The position numbers and the translations under genes are program-made. From Pelagibius sp037652055 (GTDB lineage: Bacteria; Pseudomonadota; Alphaproteobacteria; Kiloniellales; Kiloniellaceae): a stretch of DNA of 64,000 nucleotides. This document shows positions 16,322 through 25,319 of this stretch, piece after piece. The notes beneath the pieces are model-generated. The model was not told the origin of the DNA. It ran no database searches and worked only from the letters and a program-made list of their open reading frames with translations. Positions within the stretch are counted from its first letter, which is position 1. Each line of letters starts with the position of its first letter. The DNA lies in contig NZ_JBBKAH010000004.1 of assembly GCF_037652055.1 (NCBI RefSeq), positions 124,001-188,000 of the forward strand. The letters run 5' to 3'.

Positions 16322-17367
16322 GATCGCCGGCCGCCGGGGGCGCTTCGCTTGCCTCCGGAGGGCTTCCGGGCGGCGTGGTAGCGCGCGACCGCTCCGAGCT
16401 CCGGCAGGAGGTCCGCTGCATAGTGAGCCGGCATCGCGGGATTGGCCCAGCCGCCGGCGAGTTGCACCGCAACGAGGGAATGGCCGTCGGCCACTAGGTC
16501 GACGGCCATGCCGATTCTGGTCGAGTGACCGGAGATGCGCCTTTCATCGAGGCCGGCTGCCCGCGCCATGGCTTTGAAGCGTTTGGCGACGCTCTGCGGG
16601 TGGAAGCTGTCGCCGACCCGACCGCCATTGTCCACCTGGCAGAAGATCGCCCCCTTCTTGATCCGAGCCCGCCGCAGCCACCACCGAAGCGCCCGGCAGG
16701 TCTCCGGTGACAGCCACGCGCTGCGCCCATCAGGATCGGCCTTGGTCCGGCGCAGCAGCACCCGCGCATCGCCGGAGGTGGCGCGGAAATCCAGATCCGC
16801 GACTTCCAGCCGTGCCAGCTCCGAGCGGCGGGCCAGCGTGTCGCGCGCTGTCAGCAGCAGCGCCCGGTCCCGGCAGTCCCTCAGAGACCGGCCGGTGGCG
16901 GCCAGCATGCGCTTCACGTCGGCGTCCAGCAACGGCGCGCGCCGACCCTCGGGGCGCTGGCCTTTGAGCCGTGCGAGGCCGCGCAAGGTGATCCGGACCT
17001 GATGATCCTGAATCGGATTGGCCACGCCCAGGGCCTGGTGGATATGGGAGAGGCTGGCGAGGCGCCGGCGCAGGGTCGAGAGTCGGTACAGCGGCGCCAG
17101 GTCCGCCAGATAGCGCATGATGGTCTCGGCACTGGCGGGGAAGGGGGCCTGACCGTTCTCGCCACACCAGCGGGAAAAGCAGCGCCAGTCCGAGGACATG
17201 ATCTGCCGGGTGCGCTCGGCGTAGGCCGCGCCGAGCCGCTCGAGGTAGCGGTCGACGGATGCGGTCAGCTCAGTGCCGGAGTGCGGCGTTGCGACCACGA
17301 CGGTGGTCCCGCGCGGGGAGAGTCCGTTCTTATCCTGCAGCATGACTTCAGGCTCCCTGTTTTGCAT
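16318..17367 (-). CDS. Tyrosine site-specific recombinase
   Basis: A 349-aa phage-integrase-family recombinase. A SAM-like core-binding domain (~35-120) is followed by the catalytic domain: R181 in ARRSELARLE, H281-S-T-R284, W307 in GGWANPAMPAHY, and nucleophile candidate Y316. All active-site residues are in place, so it is probably functional. The N-terminus lacks an arm-binding domain, as in transposon-type or XerC-like recombinases. The stop overlaps the transposase stop by 4 nt on the opposite strand. It is distinct from the 664-aa island integrase at 35505. It may resolve or mobilise the adjacent element (inference). Confidence 0.85.
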   Translation of the reverse strand: MQNREPEVMLQDKNGLSPRGTTVVVATPHSGTELTASVDRYLERLGAAYAERTRQIMSSDWRCFSRWCGENGQAPFPASAETIMRYLADLAPLYRLSTLRRRLASLSHIHQALGVANPIQDHQVRITLRGLARLKGQRPEGRRAPLLDADVKRMLAATGRSLRDCRDRALLLTARDTLARRSELARLEVADLDFRATSGDARVLLRRTKADPDGRSAWLSPETCRALRWWLRRARIKKGAIFCQVDNGGRVGDSFHPQSVAKRFKAMARAAGLDERRISGHSTRIGMAVDLVADGHSLVAVQLAGGWANPAMPAHYAADLLPELGAVARYHAARKPSGGKRSAPGGRRS

Positions 17368-17682
17368 AGCGGCACTCGGGGTCGGGACCGAAGTGCCGGC
17401 GCTGGCTTCCTGTGTTGTTGTATTCCTTGGTTGACCTCAAGCGCACCCATAAGGGTAGCAGGCAGGCTGGGATTGGCAGATAGCCTTTGTTCCCCCGAAA
17501 TTTTGACGGAGAGCGGAATTCCTTCGGCGGAAAGGGGGCGGGACGAGAGAGATGAAAATCTGGCTGTGGGCGAAAATTTCAGAGGTCGATGGGGAGGGCT
17601 CCTCTTCAACACCAACTGTCCGAAAGACTTCGCCTTGCAGTGGCTTTCCGAAGTCGGCATTTCTCTCTCCGCCTCCGCCACT
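17368..17682. other. Gap between recombinase and panB fragment
   Basis: There is no gene I can support. The plus frame leading into panB is open but not PanB-like. A short inverted repeat (CTCCGC, 7-nt loop, GCGGAG) occurs at the junction near 17670-17688. The end of the mobile unit probably lies here. Confidence 0.35.
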
Positions 17683-18126
17683 ACAGCGGAGACCATTCGC
17701 TTCCTCACCGCGCGCGGCATCCTGGTGATGCCCCATGTCGGCCTGACACCGCAGGCGGTGAACGCGCTGGGCGGCTACAGGATGCAGGGCCGCGGCGCCG
17801 ATGCCGGGCGCATCCTGAACGATGCCGAGGCCGTTGCCGAGGCCGGCGCGTTCTCCGTGGTGCTGGAAAAGGTGACGGCCTCGCTGGCCGACCGCATCAC
17901 ACAGGAGATCGCAATCCCGACCATCGGTATCGGGGCCTCTGCGGGCTGCGACGGCCAGGTGCTGGTGATCGACGACATGCTGGGCATCTCCGCCGACTTT
18001 CAGCGGAAGTTCGTGAAGCGCCAAGTCGAACTCGGCCGTGACGCCGAGGCCGCCATCGCGGCCTTCGCCGAAGAGGTGCGCAAGAGGCGCTTTCCGGGCC
18101 TGGAGCACGTGTTCGCGGACAAGTGA
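17683..18126 (+). pseudogene. panB: 3-methyl-2-oxobutanoate hydroxymethyltransferase fragment (panB, 5'-truncated)
   Basis: The last ~147 codons of PanB: AETIRFLTARGI, HVGLTPQAVNALGGYRMQGR, DAEAVAEAGAFSVVLEKV, IPTIGIGASAGCDGQVLVI and DDMLGI, ending LEHVFADK. Full-length PanB is about 270 residues. The first half, including the metal-binding aspartates, is missing, and homology ceases at ~17683 where unrelated sequence enters the same open frame. It would be catalytically dead. PanB makes ketopantoate for coenzyme A synthesis, so an intact copy must exist elsewhere or pantothenate must be taken up. The island apparently carried or captured this fragment. Confidence 0.85.
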
Positions 18127-18434
18127 GCGCTGCTCGCCATCCGCGATGTCATATTTGTCAAAGAGTCTCTTTTCGGCTGATGTAGCTGGGTGAGTAACTG
18201 TCTATGTGCCGAATTAGATTGCAAATTGGTGGCCGACCGTACCGCCGGGGACGTTGCAGAGCGCCTGAGACGCGAATGTTGCGTCACCCGCCGGCCAGCC
18301 AAGCAACACGTTGCCGCCAAACATCCCAGCCACGTGTGCTTCTTAAACTGCTCACTGTTGCACTCCGTTTCTTGCCAATGTCATCGGCAAGAAAGCCAGT
18401 TGCGCCTCTAATGGGAGTGATTGCGGAGCTTTAG
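18127..18434. other. Gene-less 308-bp stretch, AT-richer
   Basis: This lies between the panB fragment and the convergent DUF3800 gene. Only short frames without recognisable families are present. Composition is more AT-rich than the core, in line with island DNA. No terminator with a clear T-tract was identified. Confidence 0.35.
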
Positions 18435-19514
18435 TTAGTCGCTCTTCCGCGCCGTCACCTGCTCGCTGATCCATTCGATTGCCTTGCTACCGTCCCATCC
18501 TCTCATACCAAGCGCGTCGGGCGAGACCTCGGGGCTCGGCCATAGGCCACCGACGATCAACTTTTCGATACCTGCTTCCGCAAGTCGATTGAAGTATGCC
18601 TGCTCGTCACTATGTTGAACGCGGTTCCGCAAGAACGCGGCGGTAGCGCCGGCCAGCACGTCACAAATCTGTAGCTGACATTCGTCCTCCGAGTTCGCAA
18701 AGCGTGTACCGGCAACATTCATCGGAAATTGCTGGGCTCCGCCTGGATTTTCGAACCTAGCAGCCGTCAGATCAGGTGACGTTAGGGCATCCCACAACCA
18801 CTTTTGCTTCGCCATATTTGCGGATTGATCATGGACAACCTGCCAAAGGTCATCATGGCGGCTACGCCAGACATGCCCGAGAAAGACTAGCCCTGGCAGC
18901 GCGATGTCGAGTACGCGATCCGGCAGACCGCGAACGTGGTCAAGGCCCAGCAGGGAAAATGATGGAAGCAAATAGCGGAGAGCTTCCTTGCGGCTAGGAT
19001 CCGCCCTAGCATTTGCTTTGCTGATAAATGTTTCGCACTGTTTGAAGGCTTTCGGTGTCTTGGCCCGCATCATGTGCTGAAAATGAGCAAGCAGCCTATG
19101 CCGAAAGCTTGGTGTCCAGAAGCCTGCCAGACAATAGAACATCATATTTGCCATGGCGAGGTTGGCACCGTCCTTATAGAGATTGAACCCGTTCCGGTAG
19201 GCGAGAGGCTCAATCCACCAATCAACAACGAGCGTCATCAAAGAAAATTCTTTGTGAGCAACCCATGACGCAGCTCGACGCGGATCGCGGGCGACAATAG
19301 TCACCAGCTCGATAATTTTTTCCCGGTATCGAGGGCTTCGGCGCAGGCGGCCATATTTAAGTTCTTTCGCATTTATATCGGCAAAGAGCGAAGAAACGAT
19401 TTTCCCGGCTTCGTCAGAGTCAAAATCGACCGTCGCGTGCGCGAACACTGGCTGTTCTGCCGAGAGCAGGTCTTCACCCGTAAATCCACTCTCATCGACG
19501 TAAAAGGTTCGCAT
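18435..19514 (-). CDS. DUF3800 domain protein
   Basis: A 359-aa protein starting MRTFYVDESG, the hallmark N-terminus of DUF3800, which is predicted to have an RNase H-like fold with Asp/Glu metal ligands. Further segments include ARADPSRKEALRYLLPSF, CQLQICDVLAGATAAFLRNR (a conserved QICDVLAG-type motif) and a C-terminal amphipathic end. ATG 19514 is preferred to a TTG 15 nt upstream. It lies on the same strand 122 nt after the GajB-like gene. DUF3800 proteins recur in defence islands and mobile DNA; their enzymology is undetermined. Whether it belongs functionally to the Gabija-like pair is open. Confidence 0.8.
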   Translation of the reverse strand: MRTFYVDESGFTGEDLLSAEQPVFAHATVDFDSDEAGKIVSSLFADINAKELKYGRLRRSPRYREKIIELVTIVARDPRRAASWVAHKEFSLMTLVVDWWIEPLAYRNGFNLYKDGANLAMANMMFYCLAGFWTPSFRHRLLAHFQHMMRAKTPKAFKQCETFISKANARADPSRKEALRYLLPSFSLLGLDHVRGLPDRVLDIALPGLVFLGHVWRSRHDDLWQVVHDQSANMAKQKWLWDALTSPDLTAARFENPGGAQQFPMNVAGTRFANSEDECQLQICDVLAGATAAFLRNRVQHSDEQAYFNRLAEAGIEKLIVGGLWPSPEVSPDALGMRGWDGSKAIEWISEQVTARKSD

Positions 19515-19636
19515 GATTTTACAGCCCAAACAGTTTCACAAACCACGGACAGAGCATGCCCGCTTGCATGGCGCCTAATGATGGGCAGCTCATCGAGCGA
19601 GCCTTGGAAGATTGCGAGGGAGGCTATCTACGTGAG

Positions 19637-21667
19637 TCACTGCTCCGGCTCTTCTTGTGCTTCCAGCCACTCTGGGTCGGCTGGCCCGATCCGTGCAACG
19701 CGCCAACCGCGACGCATTAGTCTTGCGGTCTCCCCAGGTTCAAGGGAATCCTCCCGCAGCGCCAGACACAGCAGGCGGGCAGGGCGGGTCATCGCCACAT
19801 AGTGCAGCTTGAGTCTTGACTGGAGTGCGGAATTCGCTCCTCCGCCACCCCTGCGATCACCGAGCAGCCATGGCTTCAGGGTCTTGAGGTGGTGAGCGTA
19901 GTAGAAGGTTTCGAGGACGAGCGTGGCCGTATGCGTCTCGCCTTTGACGGCGTGGATTGAGCCTACTCTGACGGCCACTGCCGGTTCGTCAGGCGGATAA
20001 CGGAAGATATTGTCGGATCGGCTCTCCTGACCCTGACCGGCTCCACCGCCAGCGGCGTCTCCCCATGCGAGAAAGTCCGCCACCGCCTGTTCGTTCGCGC
20101 CGACGCCGGTAATCTCATGGGCAATATGGTCGGCCTGCGGCCGCCAGTCCGCGGTCCATGCCGCCTCTGTCAGGGCCTGCCGTTCCACAGCCATGACCCG
20201 CACCAGCTCCAGATATGCCGATTTGGCAGCCGGCTTGTCTTCCATCAGTTCGAGAACATATCGATGCTTGCGCTTGCGCGTTCCCGGAGAGAAACCAGGG
20301 GCCATGAGACGTGCCAACCTGATCACGGCTTCGGCGATCTTTTCAACGAGAGCATGGGTTTCTCCCGTCATCTCCGCCAGCCGGCGGCCGGCGGTCACAT
20401 ACTGGATGAAGGTCTGGGGCTGAGGGTCGGATCGGCTGATGACGGGATCGTAGGCCGGCCAGTAGTGCCCGACATTCCGCGGCAGGTTATTGTCGCCGCC
20501 GGGCCTGTGCACTGCACCGACCGCGGTGAACATGCCATCCTGACGTTCGCGCTCGGAAAACACCTCGACCAGATAAGCGGCATAGGTTTCAAGGACGCGC
20601 GCCATGCTGTCGTCATCGAAGAGGAAAATCGCGTGCTTTCCTGCGGTATCCGATTCCCCTTCCGCGTTGACGCGTCTATTGCCCCGCAATCCCTGCGGGG
20701 CGAGAGCGAGGGGATCGGCAAAATCCGCAATCTCCTGCCCGAACCGGAAACTGTTCGGGATGTCGGCGCGGATGTCTGCGGCCGGGAACGGGTCCGTTGC
20801 CGCCCCGTCGCTCTGGCTGATGTTCTGATAGATCGCCTGGTTCGCATCGCCGTAGCGCTGGCGGAGAACAGAGTCATCGCCTTCGGCGAATACGCGGTGC
20901 AGCAGTCTTGATTGCTGCTCGCTGTTATCCTGAATCTCATCAATGAACAAGAACGGAAAGCGGGCACGCAAGAATGCCGTAACCTCCGGCGCTTTGTCGA
21001 TGAGGTCATGCGCCCATACGAACATCTCGTTATGGCAGAAATACCCTTCTTCCGCAGATTGCCGGCAGGCAGCGACCAGCGCCCGGTATGTCGGCGTATC
21101 CCGTCCCAGCGCGCCTCTGCCCCAGCGCATGTCACCGACGCCGAACGCCGCGTCCTGTATCCTCAGAATGCCCTCGTCGTAGCGGTTGTTTTCCAGACCG
21201 CGGCGGGTCGCATGCGACAGCTTTCGCCAGCGCCGCCGTAGCGCCACATCGTCGTCGATCATCTCGATCGGGTAGCCGTTCGAGCGCAGCCAGGGGATGG
21301 CGAGGAACTCGTTGACGAATCCGTGGATGGTGCCGATAAAGTGCGGATATGAGAGCAGACGCTGGCCTTCCGCCGTGTTGCCAAGGCGCTGCTCGATTTC
21401 GCGCCGCGCGACATTCGTGTGCGACAGCACGCACAGGCCGTTGCGCGGCGCCGTCCACAAGCCGGCGAGGATCGCCAGCTTGGCGACAAGGAGCGTCGTC
21501 TTGCCGCTTCCCGGACAGGCCTCGATATCCCGCGCCGCGAGCGATTTCAGGACCGCAAGGCGGGGGTCCTGACCGTTGGGTCCGCTGAAGGCCGTCTCGG
21601 GCAGCCGGAGTATGCGGCATACCCGCAGGACCGCTTCATCTGTGATATCAGGCGGGTCGAAAGCCAT
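19637..21667 (-). CDS. gajB: UvrD/Rep-like SF1 helicase, Gabija GajB-like
   Basis: A 676-aa SF1A helicase. Walker A lies at residues 50-58 (EACPGSGKTTLL), motif Ia is LSHTNVARREIEQRL, Walker B is FLFIDEIQDNSEQQ, motif III is YGDANQAIYQ, motif V-like is GSIHAVKGETH, and motif VI is LHYVAMTRPARLL. ATG 21667 is 4 nt after the GajA-like stop; a 24-codon upstream extension reads as arginine-rich out-of-frame noise. An OLD nuclease immediately upstream of a UvrD-like helicase is the defining arrangement of the Gabija anti-phage system, in which GajB senses DNA ends and assists GajA. The pairing supports the call more than sequence identity, which cannot be measured here. Confidence 0.85.
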   Translation of the reverse strand: MAFDPPDITDEAVLRVCRILRLPETAFSGPNGQDPRLAVLKSLAARDIEACPGSGKTTLLVAKLAILAGLWTAPRNGLCVLSHTNVARREIEQRLGNTAEGQRLLSYPHFIGTIHGFVNEFLAIPWLRSNGYPIEMIDDDVALRRRWRKLSHATRRGLENNRYDEGILRIQDAAFGVGDMRWGRGALGRDTPTYRALVAACRQSAEEGYFCHNEMFVWAHDLIDKAPEVTAFLRARFPFLFIDEIQDNSEQQSRLLHRVFAEGDDSVLRQRYGDANQAIYQNISQSDGAATDPFPAADIRADIPNSFRFGQEIADFADPLALAPQGLRGNRRVNAEGESDTAGKHAIFLFDDDSMARVLETYAAYLVEVFSERERQDGMFTAVGAVHRPGGDNNLPRNVGHYWPAYDPVISRSDPQPQTFIQYVTAGRRLAEMTGETHALVEKIAEAVIRLARLMAPGFSPGTRKRKHRYVLELMEDKPAAKSAYLELVRVMAVERQALTEAAWTADWRPQADHIAHEITGVGANEQAVADFLAWGDAAGGGAGQGQESRSDNIFRYPPDEPAVAVRVGSIHAVKGETHTATLVLETFYYAHHLKTLKPWLLGDRRGGGGANSALQSRLKLHYVAMTRPARLLCLALREDSLEPGETARLMRRGWRVARIGPADPEWLEAQEEPEQ

Positions 21668-21671
21668 GCCA

Positions 21672-23702
21672 TCACTGCCCCGGCGCCGGTGCCGCCGCCT
21701 CGACCGGTGGTGCGTCGGGTGCCGGCGCCGCAGCGACATATTCGATCGCCGCCTTCAGGTAGGCTGGCAGGCTTGCCTTCAGGCCCTCTGTCGTCAGTTC
21801 GCCTCGTGCCACCCGGCTTTCCAGCCGCTCGGCAAGGTACTGGGCCGTTATCGCCTTGGATGCTTCGCTCCCTGTGGTGAAGAGCGCGTAAACTCTGGAG
21901 GCCAGTTCCTCCCGTGGCAGGCCTTGTGGACCCATTGCAGCAAATACGTCCCGCGCCTCGGCTACAATCGCATCTTTGTCAGCCGTCCCGGCATTGATCC
22001 TGTCGTCTTTTCCGGCGAGTGACGCGGCTACCCAGACATCTTCCGCCAGACCGGAGTAGGCGAGGTCGTATTCAAGTGTCCACTCGTCAGCGACGAACGT
22101 CTCGACCTTCTGTCCGCTGGCTTTTCCCCGGATCGCCTCGCGATGGACGGCCAGTTCCGCTTCCCCAAAATCAGACTTTGCCCGCCACCGCCGGTTTTTC
22201 TTCTGGGGCCAATCTTCACCTTCTTTGACTCTGCCGGTGATGACCGGCGCGCAATCCGGCATAACGTCCAAATCGGCAATGCTGGCCACTGGCACATCGA
22301 GGACGCCGTCTTCGTCCGGGTTCGCGCGCTGAAATATTCGGGCAAAGCGGCGCAGACCGATATGGCCGACATTGACCACCGATACGCCATTTTCGGCAAA
22401 ATCACACCCAATCAGCCGCGCCAGCGTCGGCAGCAGGATATTTTCGCCATCGCCCTCGACAATGACGACGCCGCGTGCGAAAAACAGGTTCGCCTTGGTG
22501 ACGTCGAGAAACCGCTCCAGAAACCGGTAATCCGACTTTTCGAGTTTGGTCAATCCCGCTTTCAGCGGGTAAGCGCCGCCGCCCTGGATCACTACCAGAT
22601 TGTCCAGCGCGATCGCCGAAGCCAGGTTCGGGCTGTGCGTCGTGACAATGATCTGGATCTTTTGTCCGTCTGCCCGCGCCACGCCGGCTTGGTTCTGCAG
22701 GAACTGCATGAGCCGGAGTTGCCGCTGCGGGTGCAGGTGCGCTTCGGGCTCCTCGATCAGCAGAAGCGGAAAATCGGCGGCCTCGGAGCCGAGCAGCAAT
22801 AACTCGCAGGCCATGAACAGCAGGTTGTTCGATCCCAGTCCCCGGTTCGCCGGCCGCTGCGCATCCCCATGCTTGAGTTCCAGCTCCAGTTTTTCGAGCA
22901 GCTGACGCAGCCGGGTATCTTTGTCACCGGCCGTGCTCACGGCGATATTGCCGATGAGATCATCCCCGCTGAACGACAGCGGTTTGAGGTAGTCTTCATT
23001 CAGGCGTTTGCGCGCCGCCTTGATGCCGTCCCGGCCTTCGAGCAGCGCGCTGGCGTAGTCGCCGACGCCGAGCACGCTCAGGGTAGCCGGGTCGGGGTGG
23101 GGCGTCGCCGCACTGTCATAGTCGGCGCCGCTTTCCCTTACCTCCTTCGTGTATTGCAGAATCTGCGACAGGCGCGATCCCCTGCCGGCCGCGAGCGCGC
23201 GCTCTGCGTCACGCAGCGGCCGCAGGTAGGTGGCGCGCAACAGGTTGCGGGCTTCCGTGTCCAGCACCGGGCCGTCGCCCGTTTCCCCGGACCTTAGGTC
23301 GATTGCCACGAAGCGGCGGGTGCCGCGGGTTCCTGCCGCATCCCTGGCCGTCCAGTTGAGATAGAGCACGGCGTTGGTTCCGCCGTCCCGCTTCACGTAG
23401 GTCAGGTATTCAGCAAAGGCACCCTTGTCGTGAGCGCTCAGCCCGTCGAACCTGCAGCGGATACGGATTTCTTTCCGCCGTTCCCCGGCGCCGGAAGGCC
23501 AGTGAAAGTCACGCTCTTCGACGCGAATATACTCCTGGTCGCGCGTTCCAAGGGCAAAGCGCAGCGCATCGATGACCGCCGTCTTGCCGGTGTCGTTCTC
23601 GCCCACCAACGCGGTGAGCCCATCACCGAGCGGCAGGACGAACCTGTGCTCCCGTTCACCGAAACAACGAAAGTTCTCAATCGTCAGTTCTGCAATAAAC
23701 AT
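21672..23702 (-). CDS. gajA: OLD-family ATP-dependent endonuclease, Gabija GajA-like
   Basis: A 676-aa protein. The N-terminal ABC-type ATPase has Walker A GENDTGKT at residues 34-41, Walker B LLLIEEPEAHLHPQRQ and H-loop IVTTHSPNLAS. The C-terminal TOPRIM nuclease has the catalytic Glu in GVVIVEGDGENILLP, then VVNVGHIGLRRFARIF, and the DxD motif in ASIADLDVMPD. This ATPase-TOPRIM order is that of OLD/GajA nucleases, which in Gabija form a tetrameric core that nicks DNA when nucleotides are depleted. It is encoded 4 nt before the helicase gene, consistent with a class 2 OLD. The last ~20 residues are Ala/Pro-rich. Confidence 0.88.
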   Translation of the reverse strand: MFIAELTIENFRCFGEREHRFVLPLGDGLTALVGENDTGKTAVIDALRFALGTRDQEYIRVEERDFHWPSGAGERRKEIRIRCRFDGLSAHDKGAFAEYLTYVKRDGGTNAVLYLNWTARDAAGTRGTRRFVAIDLRSGETGDGPVLDTEARNLLRATYLRPLRDAERALAAGRGSRLSQILQYTKEVRESGADYDSAATPHPDPATLSVLGVGDYASALLEGRDGIKAARKRLNEDYLKPLSFSGDDLIGNIAVSTAGDKDTRLRQLLEKLELELKHGDAQRPANRGLGSNNLLFMACELLLLGSEAADFPLLLIEEPEAHLHPQRQLRLMQFLQNQAGVARADGQKIQIIVTTHSPNLASAIALDNLVVIQGGGAYPLKAGLTKLEKSDYRFLERFLDVTKANLFFARGVVIVEGDGENILLPTLARLIGCDFAENGVSVVNVGHIGLRRFARIFQRANPDEDGVLDVPVASIADLDVMPDCAPVITGRVKEGEDWPQKKNRRWRAKSDFGEAELAVHREAIRGKASGQKVETFVADEWTLEYDLAYSGLAEDVWVAASLAGKDDRINAGTADKDAIVAEARDVFAAMGPQGLPREELASRVYALFTTGSEASKAITAQYLAERLESRVARGELTTEGLKASLPAYLKAAIEYVAAAPAPDAPPVEAAAPAPGQ

Positions 23703-23772
23703 TTCCTGGCATGATCCTGTCGTTAGATGGGCTGCGTCGAACAGTGTGGCTCTGGTCAGAGGGATGTACGCG

Positions 23773-24036
23773 TCAGCAGGTCAGCAACCAGACCAGGCCG
23801 AAGAGCAGGAAGGGCGAGGCCGCGCCCAGCCAAGCCAGCCAGCGAGGGACGGAGCTTCCGCTGCCGAAGGCATTGCCGATGGTTTTCTTCTGCTTGAGAT
23901 AGGGGGTGTCGCGATCGTCGTAGCGATTGCGGTCGACCTCTTCCTCGGCCTGCAGGAAACGGACGATGGCCGCGGCGATCGCGATCACGACAACTACGAC
24001 AGCCGCGCGGACGATCCAGAGGAGCGCCTCGTCCAT
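23773..24036 (-). CDS. Small two-helix membrane protein
   Basis: An 87-aa protein with an N-terminal transmembrane helix (VRAAVVVVVIAIAAAIVRFL), a charged linker (EEEVDRNRYDDRDTPYLKQK) and a C-terminal hydrophobic helix (LAWLGAASPFLLFGLVWLL). No family is recognised. It lies 70 nt upstream of gajA and 54 nt downstream of a secreted-protein gene on the same strand. Codon use is GC3-rich, supporting a real gene. It could be unrelated cargo or a membrane accessory of the neighbouring genes; the sequence does not decide. Confidence 0.6.
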   Translation of the reverse strand: MDEALLWIVRAAVVVVVIAIAAAIVRFLQAEEEVDRNRYDDRDTPYLKQKKTIGNAFGSGSSVPRWLAWLGAASPFLLFGLVWLLTC

Positions 24037-24090
24037 CAGCGCCCATGCCAGGCCGACAGATTGGGGGAGGCGCCTGCGGTCATGACCGGC

Positions 24091-25116
24091 TCACTGCGGC
24101 AGGAGAATGCGGAGGGCTTTGGTCATGGAGGCGTTGATCTCGTCGAGACCGCTAGCAGTTGTCGGGTTGCCGTTGTAGATCAGAATGACTACCGTTCCGT
24201 CGGTAACAGCAGTTCCCGCGTAGAAAAACTGGTCAACGCTGGAGACCCGGCAGGCGGCGGTGAATTGCTTCAGGCGGAAGCGGCGGATGTACTCGAGCGG
24301 AAGCGGTTTCGAGGCAAATCCGGCGGTGCATTCGGTAGCAATGCCGCCGAGTAGGGTGTTCACCACCTGATCGAGATCTGCGTTCGGTGTGTCGTAGACA
24401 TAGAGGGCGCCAGCGTAGTCGTCGGCGATCCAGGTGTAGCCGGCCTCTGAGAAGCCGGTCCCGTCAGGATCGGTGAACTGGATGTCGCTGAAGCCTGAAG
24501 CCAGCAACAAGCCTTGAACCAGCTCCTGCTCGCTGCTTGCTGATGAGGTGTTGTTGTCGGCGAAGGGATTTGTCGAGGCTTCGCGCTGGCCGGGCGCGGC
24601 GAAGGGATTGCTCGGTGAGGCGAGGCTGTTGGCGCGCTCGACGCACGCGAGCACGGTGCTGAGGGCTTGTGCGGTGCCGGTCAGATCGAAGAAGAGATTC
24701 TGCCGGGCAGCGGCAACCTTCATCTCGCGCCCCTTGCGCAGGCGCTGGTAGGCATCGGCGTCGTTGCCAAGGGTGATGCTGAGGTAGCTGTTGTTGAAGG
24801 TTTCCCCGTTATAGCGGCCGAGGTTGCGGCCGTCGATGCTGAGTACGACGTCGTAACGGCTGCCGGTCGGCAGCTGCCAGGACGCATTGCCGAGAACAAT
24901 GAGGAACTGATAATCGGCGTTGATGGTCAGCGCCAGCACTGTGCCGCTGCGATAGCTAGCGGAGACCGAGCAGTGGCTGAAGCGGCCACTTTCCGACTGG
25001 TAGGCGCCGCCTGTCCAGTCGCCGGCGGTAATGGTCCAGATGAGCTGGTTTTCGGCCCGTGCTGGCATCGCGAGAAAAACCGCGAAAGCCGCAGCCAGCA
25101 GCATTCGTGTGATCAT
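24091..25116 (-). CDS. Secreted protein of unknown function
   Basis: A 341-aa protein with a clear signal peptide (MLLAAAFAVFLAMPARA). The start at ATG 25116 has GGGGAG at 8 nt. An N-terminal region with a beta-rich look (TITAGDWTGGAYQSESGRF, then SHCSVSASY) is followed by a low-complexity linker with two NPF repeats (SNPFAAPGQ and TNPFADNN), then a C-terminal domain (LLLASGFSDIQF, YTWIADDYAGALYVYDTP). Four cysteines suggest disulfides in the periplasm. No family was recognised. The frame is open upstream of the start into the neighbouring pseudogene, giving a spurious longer ORF. Confidence 0.65.
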   Translation of the reverse strand: MITRMLLAAAFAVFLAMPARAENQLIWTITAGDWTGGAYQSESGRFSHCSVSASYRSGTVLALTINADYQFLIVLGNASWQLPTGSRYDVVLSIDGRNLGRYNGETFNNSYLSITLGNDADAYQRLRKGREMKVAAARQNLFFDLTGTAQALSTVLACVERANSLASPSNPFAAPGQREASTNPFADNNTSSASSEQELVQGLLLASGFSDIQFTDPDGTGFSEAGYTWIADDYAGALYVYDTPNADLDQVVNTLLGGIATECTAGFASKPLPLEYIRRFRLKQFTAACRVSSVDQFFYAGTAVTDGTVVILIYNGNPTTASGLDEINASMTKALRILLPQ

Positions 25117-25319
25117 GACGGCATCTCCCCTGGTAGAAGCCTGCCACAAGCCCACGCGAGAAAGCAATGTCAGACTCGCCTCATGGTTAAAAGAGGGCGG
25201 CTGACCTGGCCGGCCGGTCGCTGCCGGCAATGGCCAGAGTTCGTCGCCAGCATCGGTCCAGCATCGGTTTTGCCGCGAATTGGGATGGGATGCTGAGAGG
25301 CTCATCAAGGCGCCCCAGG

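Larger units (their letters stand above)
14843..17682. mobile_element. Probable transposable unit (transposase plus tyrosine recombinase), borders uncertain
   Basis: The convergent transposase and recombinase genes occupy 14843-17367. The right-hand limit is inferred from the point where panB homology begins (~17683). The left limit is unknown; the start given is simply that of the transposase gene. No convincing terminal repeats or target duplication are visible, so the borders are approximate and the two genes may not form one element. Confidence 0.45.
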
